A DNA stretch of 64,000 nucleotides from Dipteris shenzhenensis (Eukaryota > Polypodiophyta > Polypodiopsida > Gleicheniales), in NCBI GenBank assembly GCA_047967505.1, contig CM106538.1; one strand, given 5' to 3'. A model generated the notes under the pieces. That model did no database searches. It saw nothing but the letters and a program-made list of their open reading frames with translations, and was not told the origin of the DNA. Of the stretch, positions 21,044-30,992 are shown piece after piece. How positions within the stretch are numbered: the stretch's first letter is position 1; each line of letters starts with the position of its first letter. The translations under genes were made by a program, and so were the position numbers.

Positions 21044-21946
21044 TGTCACCACAATGTAAATATCCTAAGTCAAAGTATAGTTGACCATTTATTTGATCAT
21101 AACTAAAGAGTCTTAAATGTGTTAATTACGGTATTTTAATGGTCAAAGGATTGACTACGGTCAAAGATACTTGACTCTAGTCAAGTAAACCTGACTGTGG
21201 TCAGAGAGTGTTGACTTCGGTCAACAAGACTTGGCATGCGCCAAGAGGGTTAACCCCGGTTAACCAAGATGTGCCAACTTCGGTTGGAGAGACTTGGCTA
21301 TAATTAAGGCGCCTTGACCTTTGGTCAAAGCTCTTTAATTATAATCAAGAGTGTTGACTCCGGTCAACCAGAGAATATATATATTTATTTGTATATATAT
21401 TTGTTTAGATGTGCACATGTGTTCGGTGGGGACGCCCACCGTGACTAGGATTAGTCCACAGTGTGTTATTTGCATGCAAAGCGTTAACAATTAATGGGTA
21501 CCATGGTGGTGCACTTTAATTAATTGTTGCAGGTACTAGGAAGGATTATTTTTCCTAAGCGTAATGGGAGCCTGACAAGCATCTAGGAGGCGGTTCGTGT
21601 GACCGAGAGCTTTGAAGACTCCAGAATAGCCCTTAGTGGCATGTAATAGGACTTAGTTTAGATTCTAGACAAGTGGCATGTTGCCAATTTGAATTGAGCT
21701 TGAAGCTCTTGTAATAAAGTGGATTATTCACGTTTTGTAATGTGGAGATTTACCAGATAGCTCTACGCTGAACTTAAGTAACAGATTTTCTCTGATGAAT
21801 AAAGACCTTCGGGGGGGTCCAGCCCGACGATTTGTCCTGGGCCCTAGTGCATCTTTAGAGAGAGGGAGTGAGGGAGAGCTTTTGAGAGCATAAATTCCGT
21901 CGTTTATGAGTGGTAATAGCTGTCCTACACCCACGATCCGGTTTCA
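21044..21946 (+). mobile_element. Gypsy C 5' LTR
   Basis: It runs from TGTCACCACAATG to CCGGTTTCA. U3 holds the palindrome array (21151-21367). An AT-rich TATA-like tract follows (21374-21400), then AATAAA signals at 21713 and 21798. Compared with the 3' LTR it lacks about 8-10 bases near 21131 and differs by roughly 16 substitutions, counted by eye. Confidence 0.92.
21151..21367 (+). repeat. Array of about eleven palindromes with 20-bp period (LTR U3)
   Basis: Perfect or near-perfect palindromes are centred near 21157, 21177, 21197, 21217, 21237, 21256, 21280, 21300 (weak), 21321, 21341 (weak) and 21360. Examples are TTGACTACGGTCAA, CTTGACTCTAGTCAAG, TTGACTTCGGTCAA, CTTGGCATGCGCCAAG, GGTTAACCCCGGTTAACC, CCAACTTCGGTTGG and TTGACTCCGGTCAA. 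Four loops are TACG, TTCG, TTCG and TCCG closed by C-G, the UNCG tetraloop form in RNA. Most arms carry TTGAC, the W-box core bound by plant WRKY factors. The array is just upstream of the TATA-like tract, so enhancer use is plausible. Confidence 0.92.
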
Positions 21947-21947
21947 T

Positions 21948-21959
21948 TGGTATCAGAGC
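21948..21959 (+). other. Primer-binding site of gypsy C
   Basis: TGGTATCAGAGC directly after the 5' LTR (one spacer base T), the initiator tRNA-Met type. Confidence 0.92.
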
Positions 21960-22455
21960 GTAGGCTCTTTGTCTTTCTAGGCAGAGACGATCTGAGCAAG
22001 AGAGATTGTTGCAGAAGAGTAACGTATGAAATATGAGCAATACATCTCCTTCCAAGGCGGGAGCGATTAAGGAACGGTGTTACTGTTGAGCGTGCAGGCG
22101 AATCTCCAAGAGCAAAGGAAGACCCTGCGATGGAGCGGTGAAGGAAAATCGAGGGCTTATACAAAAATAAATACAGACGCAGTCAATCGGATTGACAGAG
22201 CCAGATAACGCCATGAGGCGATGGTCGGCGACGGGGAGCTCCAGCGTTGGGTGATCTTCACGCACAAGTTCTGCGCCATATGACGAGCTAGCGATGAAAA
22301 CTATCTTGCTGTGAACATATCATTATTGTGGCGGAAGGTTCTTCGGAGATCATCACGCATTGGCGTCTCGTATAACCTTTAGCTATTTGCACGAGCCAGC
22401 GACGCACGACGACGACCAGTGCATAGCCAAGGTTTGGAACCTTAGGCTCTTGCTG

Positions 22456-22705
22456 AGGTGGCAGGCTTGACCGACGCTGATGTGGCAGCCAGCAGGTCCA
22501 GCTGACGTGGCATGCACGTGCTGACGCTGACGTGGCAGATGAGTAGTAGGCCTGATGACGTGGCAGTCCATGCTGGCAGACAGCTCAGCAGATGACGTGG
22601 CAATGACACGTGGCAGACAGCGCAGTTGCTGACGTGGCTTCGACACGTGGTAGGTGCTGATGTGGCAGGGCTGACAGAAAGCTGATGTGGCACTGACATG
22701 TGGCA
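22456..22705 (+). repeat. Array of about 12 ACGT-type motifs in gypsy C leader
   Basis: The motif G(C/A)TGACGTGGCAG or a close variant (GATGTGGCAG, GACACGTGGCAG, GACATGTGGCA) recurs about every 14-27 bases. TGACGTGGC is a hybrid C-box/G-box, the known core for plant bZIP factors. The spacing is irregular, so this is not a simple tandem repeat. Confidence 0.85.
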
Positions 22706-22717
22706 AACCAGTGGTTA

Positions 22718-22895
22718 AATTAATTCTGGTTAGTTAACTCTGGTCAGAGGTCTAGTTAACTTGACCCCACCAGACCAGTCTGGTTACTGCAACCAGACTG
22801 TGACCAGTCTAGTTAGTCCAGTTGCAGACTGACCAGACCAGAACCAGTCAGTCTGGTTAGAGTAACTAGCCAGTTACTCCATCTGGTTACTGTTC
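22718..22895 (+). repeat. Dense direct and inverted (A)CCAGTCTGGTTA motifs in gypsy C leader
   Basis: Words such as ACCAGACTG, CCAGTCTGGTTA, CTAGTTA and TCTGGTTACTG recur in both orientations for about 180 bases, giving many possible stem-loops (for example CCAGACCAGTCTGG). An A-rich tract follows (22902-22927). Confidence 0.75.
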
Positions 22896-23298
22896 TTTTC
22901 CACAAAAAAAAAGAAAAAAAAAAAGAACAGTTGCAGAGACTGTTTCTGCTAGAAATTTTCACTTATTTGTCAGACTTTTACTGTCAGAAAAGTAGCAGAA
23001 AAACAGAGAAAACAGAGAAATCAGAGATTTGCAGAAAAAGAGTATGCATGCCTTTGAGGAGTAAAAAGAGGGAAAAAAAAACAGATGCCTTTTGAAGCCA
23101 TCTGCAGCAGCCAGAAAAGGGCAATATAGTTGTTGATGCTTTGGCAACTGTGTGGGTATATGCCTTGAGCTGACAGCCAGTACTGGCATAGATTGTGAAT
23201 GCAAAAAACCTCTTGTTGAGGTACTTTTTCTGTTGGAAAAGCAAAGGTAGTGTGCATCAGTTACCTACACGGTGTGAGAAATCTGCAGATCTCAGAAT

Positions 23299-24498
23299 AT
23301 GGATCAATCACCTATCTAGTGGGATTCACAAGATAGGGATGTATATCCAAGACAGAGAAATGTGCCGCAAACTCAACAAGAATTTGAACAGATGGTACGC
23401 ACTCGTATACAAGAGCTGGAAAATCTCAAAAGGGATCCCAGGGCTCAGCATTTGTTTCAAGTAGAAGCTATGCCTAATCCAGTATATGACGTGCCAATGC
23501 CAGAGGCACACTCTCGTGTACAGCCTGAGAGAGAGAGATCTCATAGATCTCATAGGAGACGGTCCCATAGTAAAAAGAGATCGAGGCATCATCACCGATC
23601 TCCTAGTCCATCACCGTCTATCTCGAGTTCGACTTCTGTATCTTCTTCTTCCTTATCAGATAAACCATCCAGGAAAAGAAGAAAACACAAGAAGTCTAGG
23701 AAGAGAAAGTCTTCCAAAGAGACCAAGGAATTTAAAGAGGGAGGAAAATCTGTCAAGTTTATGACCTACAATGGACAGTATGGTCATATAGACAAAGCAT
23801 TGCAGTTTATCAGACAGTTTGATGCTGCATTCGGTACAGAAAAATTTTCAGAATCCTCCAAGTTAAGAATGGTCAGTTTACACTTGACAGCAACGGCTAG
23901 TGCATGGTGGAGTGCACAGACCACAGATGGGTCAGCCCCAAGGAAGTGGAAGGACTTCAAGAAAGCCTTCTACCAGCAGTTTATGCCTAAACAGTTTAGA
24001 GACCATGTTCTTCAAGACTGGGACAGCTTGCACATGGATGCAGGAGATACAGTGGATGGGTACAACCAAAAGTTTTGGGATGCTTATTTGCAGGTTGCAC
24101 CTTTCAAAAAGATCTCCAAAGGCACCCAAATGAGAAAGTACAGAGCAGGTCTCACTCCAAGAATTCAGGCAGTAGTGAATGCTTTGGGGGCAAAGAATAT
24201 TCAAGACCTTATGCATTCAGCTTCAGTAGCGAGTCTTGTGCCGCTACAAGATCCATCTACAGTGCCATCCTTGCATGCAGGACGTGCTGATAAAAAGAAA
24301 AATGATTTTCCAAAATCAGAAAAGAAAGAGTATCCCAAGGCTGAAAAGAAAGGATTTCAGCCTCAGAAGCCGAGGGGTACTCAGTTTTCAAAGACTTATA
24401 AGGGCAAATCTCTATTTACCCCTGAATAGATAGCGGAATTCCGTAGAGATGGATAATGCTTCAGGTGCGGTAAAGAGGGGCATGTGGCTGCCCAGTGC
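23299..24498 (+). pseudogene. Gypsy C Gag with CCHC knuckle
   Basis: The best start is ATG 23299 (MDQSPI), in frame with the rest. A TAG follows at 23317-23319. An Arg/Ser-rich stretch with 'HRRRSHSKKRSRHHHR' comes at about 23545-23610. The Gag core is 'FIRQFDAAFGTEKFSESSK', 'ASAWWSAQT' and 'FKKAFYQQFMPKQFRD'. TAG (24427) and TAA (24454) precede the intact knuckle CFRCGKEGHVAAQC (24457-24498). All of this is in the same frame as pol, so gag and pol form one polyprotein, as in other chromoviruses of this type. Confidence 0.88.
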
Positions 24499-27400
24499 CC
24501 AGAAAAGCCTTCAACTTCAAAGGGAAAAGAGGCAGAGAAGCCACGAGGACCACAAAAGCCAATGGCGGGGGGAATTCCTGATATACTGGGTCATGCTTTG
24601 AACCCAGAAGAACGAGAATTGCTGCTATCATGGGGCAAAGTTAGAGACCAGCAAGCGCTAATTTTATTTGATCCAGGGGCTACTGATAATTTCATATCAG
24701 AGGATCTAGCCCTGAGGCTGGGAATAAAGACGGAAGAGTTAGGCAGGGCTTTGGATGCCGATCAAATGTTTTGTGGGAATCCTGTGCCAGTTACTCCCTT
24801 GATAGGGAAGCTCTGTTTTCATGTTCAGAGTTATGTGGATCAGGAAGACTTCTTCATTTCTCCACTGAAACATTATGATGTAGTTTTGGGGATGCCTTGG
24901 TTTCACCGCAAGGCAGTGAAGTTGACTCTTCCTGAAAGAGTGCTGGAGTTTGTGCATAGAGGAAAAAATCAGCGTTTAATTGCCAGGAATAAAGGGGACA
25001 CTATCCCCATTGTATCTGATGTTTCATGCGGTAAAGCAATAAAGTCTGCAATTTCTGCGTACATGGTTTTTGTAAAAGAAAAAGAGAATGATATGCATGC
25101 TGAAATGAATGATGCAGACAAAGATAAGTTTCAGTTTCTTGTAAACTTTAAAGATTGCTTTTCTGATGTTTTGCCAGGGGAGTTACCCCCAGAGAGACCA
25201 GAAGATCATCAGATAGAGTTAATGCCTGGTAGTAAGCCACCAAACAGACCACCTTATAGAGTCAGTGCGACTCAGAGAGAGGAGATTATGGCTCAGGTAC
25301 AGGACTTGCTATCCAAAGGGTTGATTCAGCCCAGCTCGTCTCCTTTTTGTTCCCCTGTACTATTAGTACAGAAGAAAGATGGTTCATTCCGTATGTGCGT
25401 CGATTATCACGCACTGAACAAAATGACCATCAAGAATAGATTCCCTATTCCGTGCATTGATGATGTCCTGGATCAGTTAAATGGAGCTTCAGTTTTCAGC
25501 AGGATAGACTTAAAGAGTGGCTACCACCAAGTGAGGATACAGCCTCAGGATGTGCACAAGACAGCATTCCGCACTACATTCGGGTTATATGAATACTTAG
25601 TGATGCCTTTTGGGTTGACAAATGCTCCAGCCACATTCAATAGAATGATGGATCGCATCTTCCGGAAGTACAGACATTTTACGGGTACTGTCTTTGATGA
25701 TATCTTAGTTTTTTCTAAGACAGAAGAAGAGCATAGAGAACATCTTGCTATAGTGTTTCAAGAGCTGAGAAATCATCAGCTCTACGCAAACAGCAAGAAA
25801 AGTGAATTCTTCTTGGAAGAAATCCACTATCTGGGGCATATAATATCCAAGAATGGGATACAAATGGATCCAGCGAAGATCCGTGCCATTCAGGAATGGC
25901 CAGAGCTGAAAACTGTGCATGAAGTTCGAAGCTTCTTAGGCCTGTGTTCTTACTACAGAAGGTTTATCAGACATTTTGCTGATATCGCAGCTCCATTACA
26001 TAACCTTACTAAGAAAAATGCAGCCTTCACATGGGGATTATCACAGAAGAAAGCATTCAATACACGCAAGGAGAAGTTGACTACAGAGCCTATTCTGGTA
26101 GTCCCGGATCTTTATCAGTCTTTTGATGTTGATTGCGATGCTTGTGGAGAATGTGTTGGGGCTGCATTGCATCAGAATGGTCATGTAGTAGCCTATGAAA
26201 GCAGGCGACTTCGGGATGCAGAAAGATATCTAGGAATCTATGAGAAAGAGTTATTGGCTGTAATTCATGCCATTCATACATGGAAACACTATCTTTTGGG
26301 TGCAGATTTTAGTGTCAAAACAGATCACCAAAGTCTGAGATACTTTTTGACTCAGACCAAGCTTTCCGAGAAGCATATGAAATGGGCAAACATGCTGTCA
26401 ATGTATCATTTTCAGATTGTCCATACTCCAGGAATTCGGAACAGAGTGGCAGATGCCTTGTCCCGAAGACCCCAGGTCAATAATGTGACTATTGCTTATC
26501 ATCAAGACCTGGAAGGCATGAGGGAGCAATATGCCCATGATTCTGATTTTGGTGAAATTTTACAGCAAATGCAAGAGGGGCAATCCACCAGTCACTATTC
26601 CCTGAAAGATGATTGCCTATGCATCACCCAGGAGATGAGGAAAAAGATTTTGGGGGAATGCCATGCACCTCCCTATGCTGGACATAGAGGAATTACAGCA
26701 ACAACTCTAGCACTAGAGAGGTATTTCTTTTGGCCAGGAATGCGGAAAGATATACATCAGTTTGTTACTGAATGCCTTACGTGTCAGAAAATGAAGTATG
26801 ATAGACGGAAGGCACCTGGCCTACTTATGCCTCTTCCTGTGCCTCAGGCACCATGGGAAAGTATTACAATGGACTTTATTTTTGATTTGCCGAGATCAAA
26901 GTCAGGGAATGATGGGATTTGGACTATCATTGATAGATTCAGCAAACAAGCTCATTTCATTCGGGTTCGCAAAACCATAAAGGCAGATCATATGGCTAAG
27001 CTTTTCATGGCACAAATTTTTAAACATCACGGTATGCCTAAGTCCATTGTTAGTGATCGAGATCCCAGAATGACCAGTCTATTCTGGAGAGCTTTATTTG
27101 ATAACATGGGGACGAATCTGAATTTTTCTTCTTCTTTCCCAGACAGATGGTCAAAGTGAAGTAGCAAATTCTACAATTTTGGATATGCTGAAATGCTACG
27201 TGGGTGACCAAAGTTCAGACTGGGAAAAGTACCTACCGTTAGTAGAGTTTGCTTACAATAATACAGTACATAGCTCTACAGGGAAAGCCCCTTTTGAAGT
27301 CATATATGGGAAGGTGATTTTGCCACCTATATTGAGGACCAAAGATGAAATATTTGCAGCTGATCAGTTTGTGAGAGACCTCCAGACAGCTTACAGCCAA

Positions 27401-27917
27401 CTCCAGACAGCTTAAAGGAGCTGCAGATAAGCATAGGAGACAATTAGATCTCAAGGAAGGGGATTGGGTACTTTTGAGGTTTGAAAAAGTTAGGCTCCGC
27501 AAGTTTAAAGGCAAACAGAAAGTGTATGCAAAGTTATTTCTGAGATACTATGGCCCTTTCAGGGTTACAGACAGAATAAATGAAGTTGCATACAGATTAG
27601 CATTGCCAGAGCATTGGAGGATTCACAATGCATTCCATGTGAGTCTTCTAAAGAAATTTCAGGGACCAGAGCCTACAGAACCAGTATCAGAAAATCCACC
27701 AGAAGTGGATGAGCTGGAGGAAGTCCTTCAGCCAGAGCAAATTGTGTACCATACTGTACGTAAAGGCCCTCAGGGTAAGGAGTTTTACAGGTATCTTGTA
27801 GAATTCAAGAATTATACGGCATTAGATGCCAAGTGGATCGACGAAGACATGTTATCCGATTATCCACAGCTTTTGGATGTTTACAAGGAAGCTTTTCAGT
27901 TGAGGTCAACTGAATAG
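24499..27917 (+). pseudogene. Gypsy C Pol: protease, RT, RNase H, integrase, chromodomain
   Basis: Protease is at 'LILFDPGATDNFIS' (about 24660). RT has 'FRMCVDYHALNKMTIKNRFP', 'SRIDLKSGYHQVRI' and catalytic '[10 protein letters not shown]' (about 25690). RNase H has 'DVDCDACGECVGAAL' (weak catalytic match). The integrase zinc region 'YAGHRGITATT ... CLTCQ' is followed by the core 'TMDFIFDLP', 'VSDRDPRMTS' and 'DGQSE'. The main frame ends at 27159 after a frameshift near 27140. Two further frames (27179-27415, then 27440-27917) carry the integrase C-terminus and a chromodomain-like end 'EFYRYLVEFKNYTALDAKW'. A small duplication (CTCCAGACAGCTTA) sits at the second break. Confidence 0.9.
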
Positions 27918-27929
27918 AAGGCAAGGGGA
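27917..27929 (+). other. Polypurine tract of gypsy C
   Basis: GAAGGCAAGGGGA directly before the 3' LTR TGTCACC. Confidence 0.85.
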
Positions 27930-28841
27930 TGTCACCACAATGTAAATATCCGAAGTCAAAGTATAGTTGACCATTTATTTGATCATAATTAAAGAGTCTT
28001 AAATGTGTTAATTACAGTCAAAGAGTTATTTTAATGGTCAAAGGATTGACTACGGTCAAAGATACTTGACTCTAGTCAAGTAAACCTGACTGCGATTAGA
28101 GAGTGTTGACTTCGGTCAACAAGACTTGGCATGCGCCAAGAGGGTTAACCCCGGTTAACCAAGATGTGCCAACTTCGGTTGGAGAGACTTGGCTATACTT
28201 AAGGCGCCTTGACCTTTGGTCAAAGCTCTTTAATTATAATCAAGAGTGTTGACTCCGGTCAACCAGAGAATATATATATTTATTTGTATATATATTTGTT
28301 TAGATGTGCACATGTGTTCAGTGGGGACGCCCACCGTGACTAGGATTAGTCCACAATGTGTTATTTGCATGTAAAGCGCTAACAATTAATGGGTACCATG
28401 GTGGTGCGCTTTAATTAATTGTTGCAGGTACTAGGAAGGATTATTTTTCCTAAGCGTAATGGGAGCCTGACAAGCATCTAGGAGGCGGTTCGTGTGACCG
28501 AGAGCTTTGAAGACTCCAGAATAGCCCTTAGTGGCATGTAATAGGACTTAGTTTAGATTCTAGACAAGTGGCATGTTGCCAATTTGAATTGAGCTTGAAG
28601 CTCTTGTAATAAAGTGGATTATTCACGTTTTGTAATGTGGAGATTTACCAGATAGCTCTACGCTGAACTTCTGTAACAGATTTTCTCTGATGAATAAAGA
28701 CCTTCGGGGGGGTCCAGCCTGACGATTTGTCCTGGGCCCTAGTGCATCTTCAGAGAGAGGGAGTGAGGGAGAGCTTTTGAGAGCATAAATTCCGTCGTTT
28801 ATGAGTGGTAATAGCTGTCCTACACCCACGATCCGGTTTCA
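27930..28841 (+). mobile_element. Gypsy C 3' LTR
   Basis: TGTCACCACAATG to CCGGTTTCA. It carries the full-length version of the segment deleted near 21131 in the 5' LTR. The following copia-1 sequence resumes at CAGGCTGCAAATC. Confidence 0.92.
28046..28262 (+). repeat. Palindrome array, 3' LTR copy
   Basis: The same series as 21151-21367. The third palindrome is damaged here (CTGACTGCGATTAG) but shows a TGCG loop where the 5' copy has TGTG, so the common ancestor may have had another UNCG loop. Confidence 0.9.
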
Positions 28842-30671
28842 CAGGCTGCAAATCAGCCACAACAGCAGCGTAATCAGCCAATGCATGATGCAGGTCCAAA
28901 TGGACAGCCCGCAGTGGCGGAAGATGTCCTACAGGATATACCACCTTTGGAAGATCTCCCAGGCATAATTCTGCAGCCTGCTCTACTGGAGCAGCCACCT
29001 GTTTTAGGTGAGCAGCAGGCTGGACAGCAAGACCAATGGGTCCGAAGGTCCACTCGACAAATGAGGCAGCCAGACAGATTTGTTCCAGGGGCAGATTTTA
29101 TTATGCTTATAGACTGTGGAGAACCTTCCTGTTACAAGGAAGCCGTGCAAATGCATGATAAAAGGCTATGGGAACTAGCCATGAAGTCTGAAATGGACAG
29201 TCTCCATAAAAATGGTACTTGGGAATTGGTGCAGTTGCCTAAGGGCATGAAAGTACTGCCATGCAAGTGGGTGCATAGATTGAAAGTCACACTTGGAGCT
29301 AAGCCAAGGTATAAAGCTAGGTTGGTTGCCAAGGGCTTTAAGCAGGAGTATGGTGTCGATTTTGATGAGATCTTTTCTCTAGTGGTTAAGATGACCACAC
29401 TCAGGATTGTACTTGCTTTGGTTGCATGTGAGAATTTGGAATTATGCCAAATGGATGTGAAGACAGCCTTTCTTCACGGTGATCTTCATGAGGAGATCTA
29501 CATGCAGCAGCCAGAGGGATTTGCAGTCAAGGGCAAGGAGTCACTTGTATGCAAGCTTAAGAAGAGCCTTTATGGGCTGAAATAGGCACCAAGGGAATGG
29601 TATAAGAAATTTGATACCTTCATGAAGTCCCAAGGTTTCAGGAGAAGTGATGTCGATCACTGCTTATATACCAAAAGGGCTGCAAATGGCAGCTTAATCA
29701 TTCTCATTTTATATGTGGATGACATGCTTATTGCTGGTAAAGCTCGTAAGGAGCTTGATGACCTTAAGAAAAGATTGCATGAGGCCTTTGATATGAAGGA
29801 CCTTGGTGATGCAAATCACATACTGGGAATGCGGATACGGAGAGACAGGGGACAGCGTTTGTTGTATTTGTCTCAGACCGAGTATATTGGCAAAGTATTG
29901 CACAGGTTTCATATGGAAGGGGGGAAGACCCTTAGTTCTCCATTGCCTCCATATGTGAAACTCAGTGCAATGGATAGCCCACAGTCAGATGCTGATAGGG
30001 CTGAAATGGCCAAGATTCCGTATGCTTTAGCTTGTGGCAGTCTCATGTATGCCATGGTTGCTACCAGACCTGATATTGCGTTTGCAGTGGGAGTGGTTAG
30101 CAGGTATATGGCAAATCCAGGCAAGAAGCATTGGAATGCAGTGAAAGGTATCATGAGATACCTGAAAGGCACACAGGAGTTGTGCATATGCTTTGGCAAG
30201 CAGGATGCAAAGGTGCATGGTTATGTGGATTCAGATTATGCTGGTCATCCAGATAACCGGAAGTCTACTACCGGTTATGTTTATACATTCACTGGAGGTG
30301 CAGTGTCATGGATGTCAAGGATGCAGCAGTGCATAGCCTTGTCTACCACGGAAGCTGAAAATATTGCAGCCACAGAGGCATGCAAGGAGGCCTTATGGCT
30401 ATCTCGGCTAGTGGGAGACTTGGGCATTACAGGTGATATTCCATTGTTGCATTGTGACAGTCAGAGTGCTATTCAGTTGGCACACAATCCTGTCTTTCAT
30501 GCAAAGACGAAGCACATTGATGTGAAGTATCACTTCATTAGAGAGGTAATAGATGATAAGCTGATTCAGCTTGTCAAGATTCACACGGATGACAATCCAG
30601 CAGATTTGTTGACAAAAGGCTTGCCTGCAGAGCGGTTTGCACACTGTCGACAGTTGATGGGTATAGGTTGA
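28842..30671 (+). pseudogene. Copia-1 pol, 3' part (RT and RNase H)
   Basis: After a Gln/Pro-rich linker the RT starts at '[20 protein letters not shown]' and holds 'CKWVHRLK', '[12 protein letters not shown]' and 'LYVDDMLIAG' (29709-29735). A TAG at 29583-29585 replaces the Gln of 'LKQAPREWY'. RNase H includes 'GYVDSDYAGHPDNRKSTTGY', 'STTEAENIAATEACKEALW', 'HCDSQSAIQLAHNPVFHAKT' and 'NPADLLTKGL'. It ends at TGA 30669-30671. The frame is otherwise continuous, so this copy is only lightly damaged. Confidence 0.93.
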
Positions 30672-30748
30672 GCCTCATTTGGCCATGTACTCCATTGTGT
30701 ATATGCTGTATTTTTCTCATTTATTTTTACTTGAGGGCATATTGCCTT

Positions 30749-30760
30749 TAAGTGGGAGGT
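30749..30760 (+). other. Polypurine tract of copia-1
   Basis: AAGTGGGAGGT next to the 3' LTR start TGTTGGG. Confidence 0.85.
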
Positions 30761-30992
30761 TGTTGGGTAAAGGCACTATGGCCACCCGAGTACAGTTAGT
30801 ACACTTAAGTACAGTTAGTACTTTTATTGCTAAGTACACTAAGTACGGTGTACTTAGTGTTGTAACCTTATCCATTGATATAAAAGGTTGACTGTGTGCT
30901 TGGGGAGGTACACACATACTTCATTATCCCCACACTCTTGTGTCTACTGTGTGTGTCGGTGTGCTCTCTCTTTCTCTCACTCCCACCTCACA
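30761..30992 (+). mobile_element. Copia-1 3' LTR
   Basis: TGTTGGGTAAAGG to CCACCTCACA, followed by ATGAGA, the same six bases that precede the 5' LTR. Confidence 0.93.

Larger units (their letters stand above)
21044..28841 (+). mobile_element. Complete chromovirus (gypsy C) nested in copia-1
   Basis: The LTRs are 903 and 912 bp and nearly identical, with a PBS at 21948 and a polypurine tract at 27917-27929. The internal coding region is one gag-pol frame with stops and frameshifts. The flanks CAGGA (21039-21043) and CAGGC (28842-28846) match at four of five bases, a probable target duplication with one change. The insertion interrupts the copia-1 frame between integrase and RT. Confidence 0.93.
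17185..30992 (+). mobile_element. Complete copia element (copia-1) hosting gypsy C
   Basis: It has two LTRs (231 and 232 bp, about four differences by eye), a PBS, gag-pol and a polypurine tract. It is flanked by ATGAGA on both sides (17179-17184 and 30993-30998). The element lies in the integrase gene of gypsy A. Its own coding frame is split at 21043/28842 by gypsy C. Without gypsy C the element would be about 6.0 kb, normal for copia. Apart from that insertion, only one in-frame stop (29583-29585) was noticed. Confidence 0.93.

Noticed and set aside
21151-21367. Palindrome array as a CRISPR array
   Set aside because: The repeated words are not identical repeats with unique spacers; it lies in an LTR of a plant retrotransposon.
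22383-22706. Minus-strand frames with repeated 'CHVS/CHIS' words as a Cys/His-rich protein
   Set aside because: They arise from the repeated TGACGTGGCAG motifs in the gypsy C leader.
24739-24957. Minus-strand frames inside gypsy C and copia-1 pol
   Set aside because: They are shadows of the sense coding frames with no domain features.
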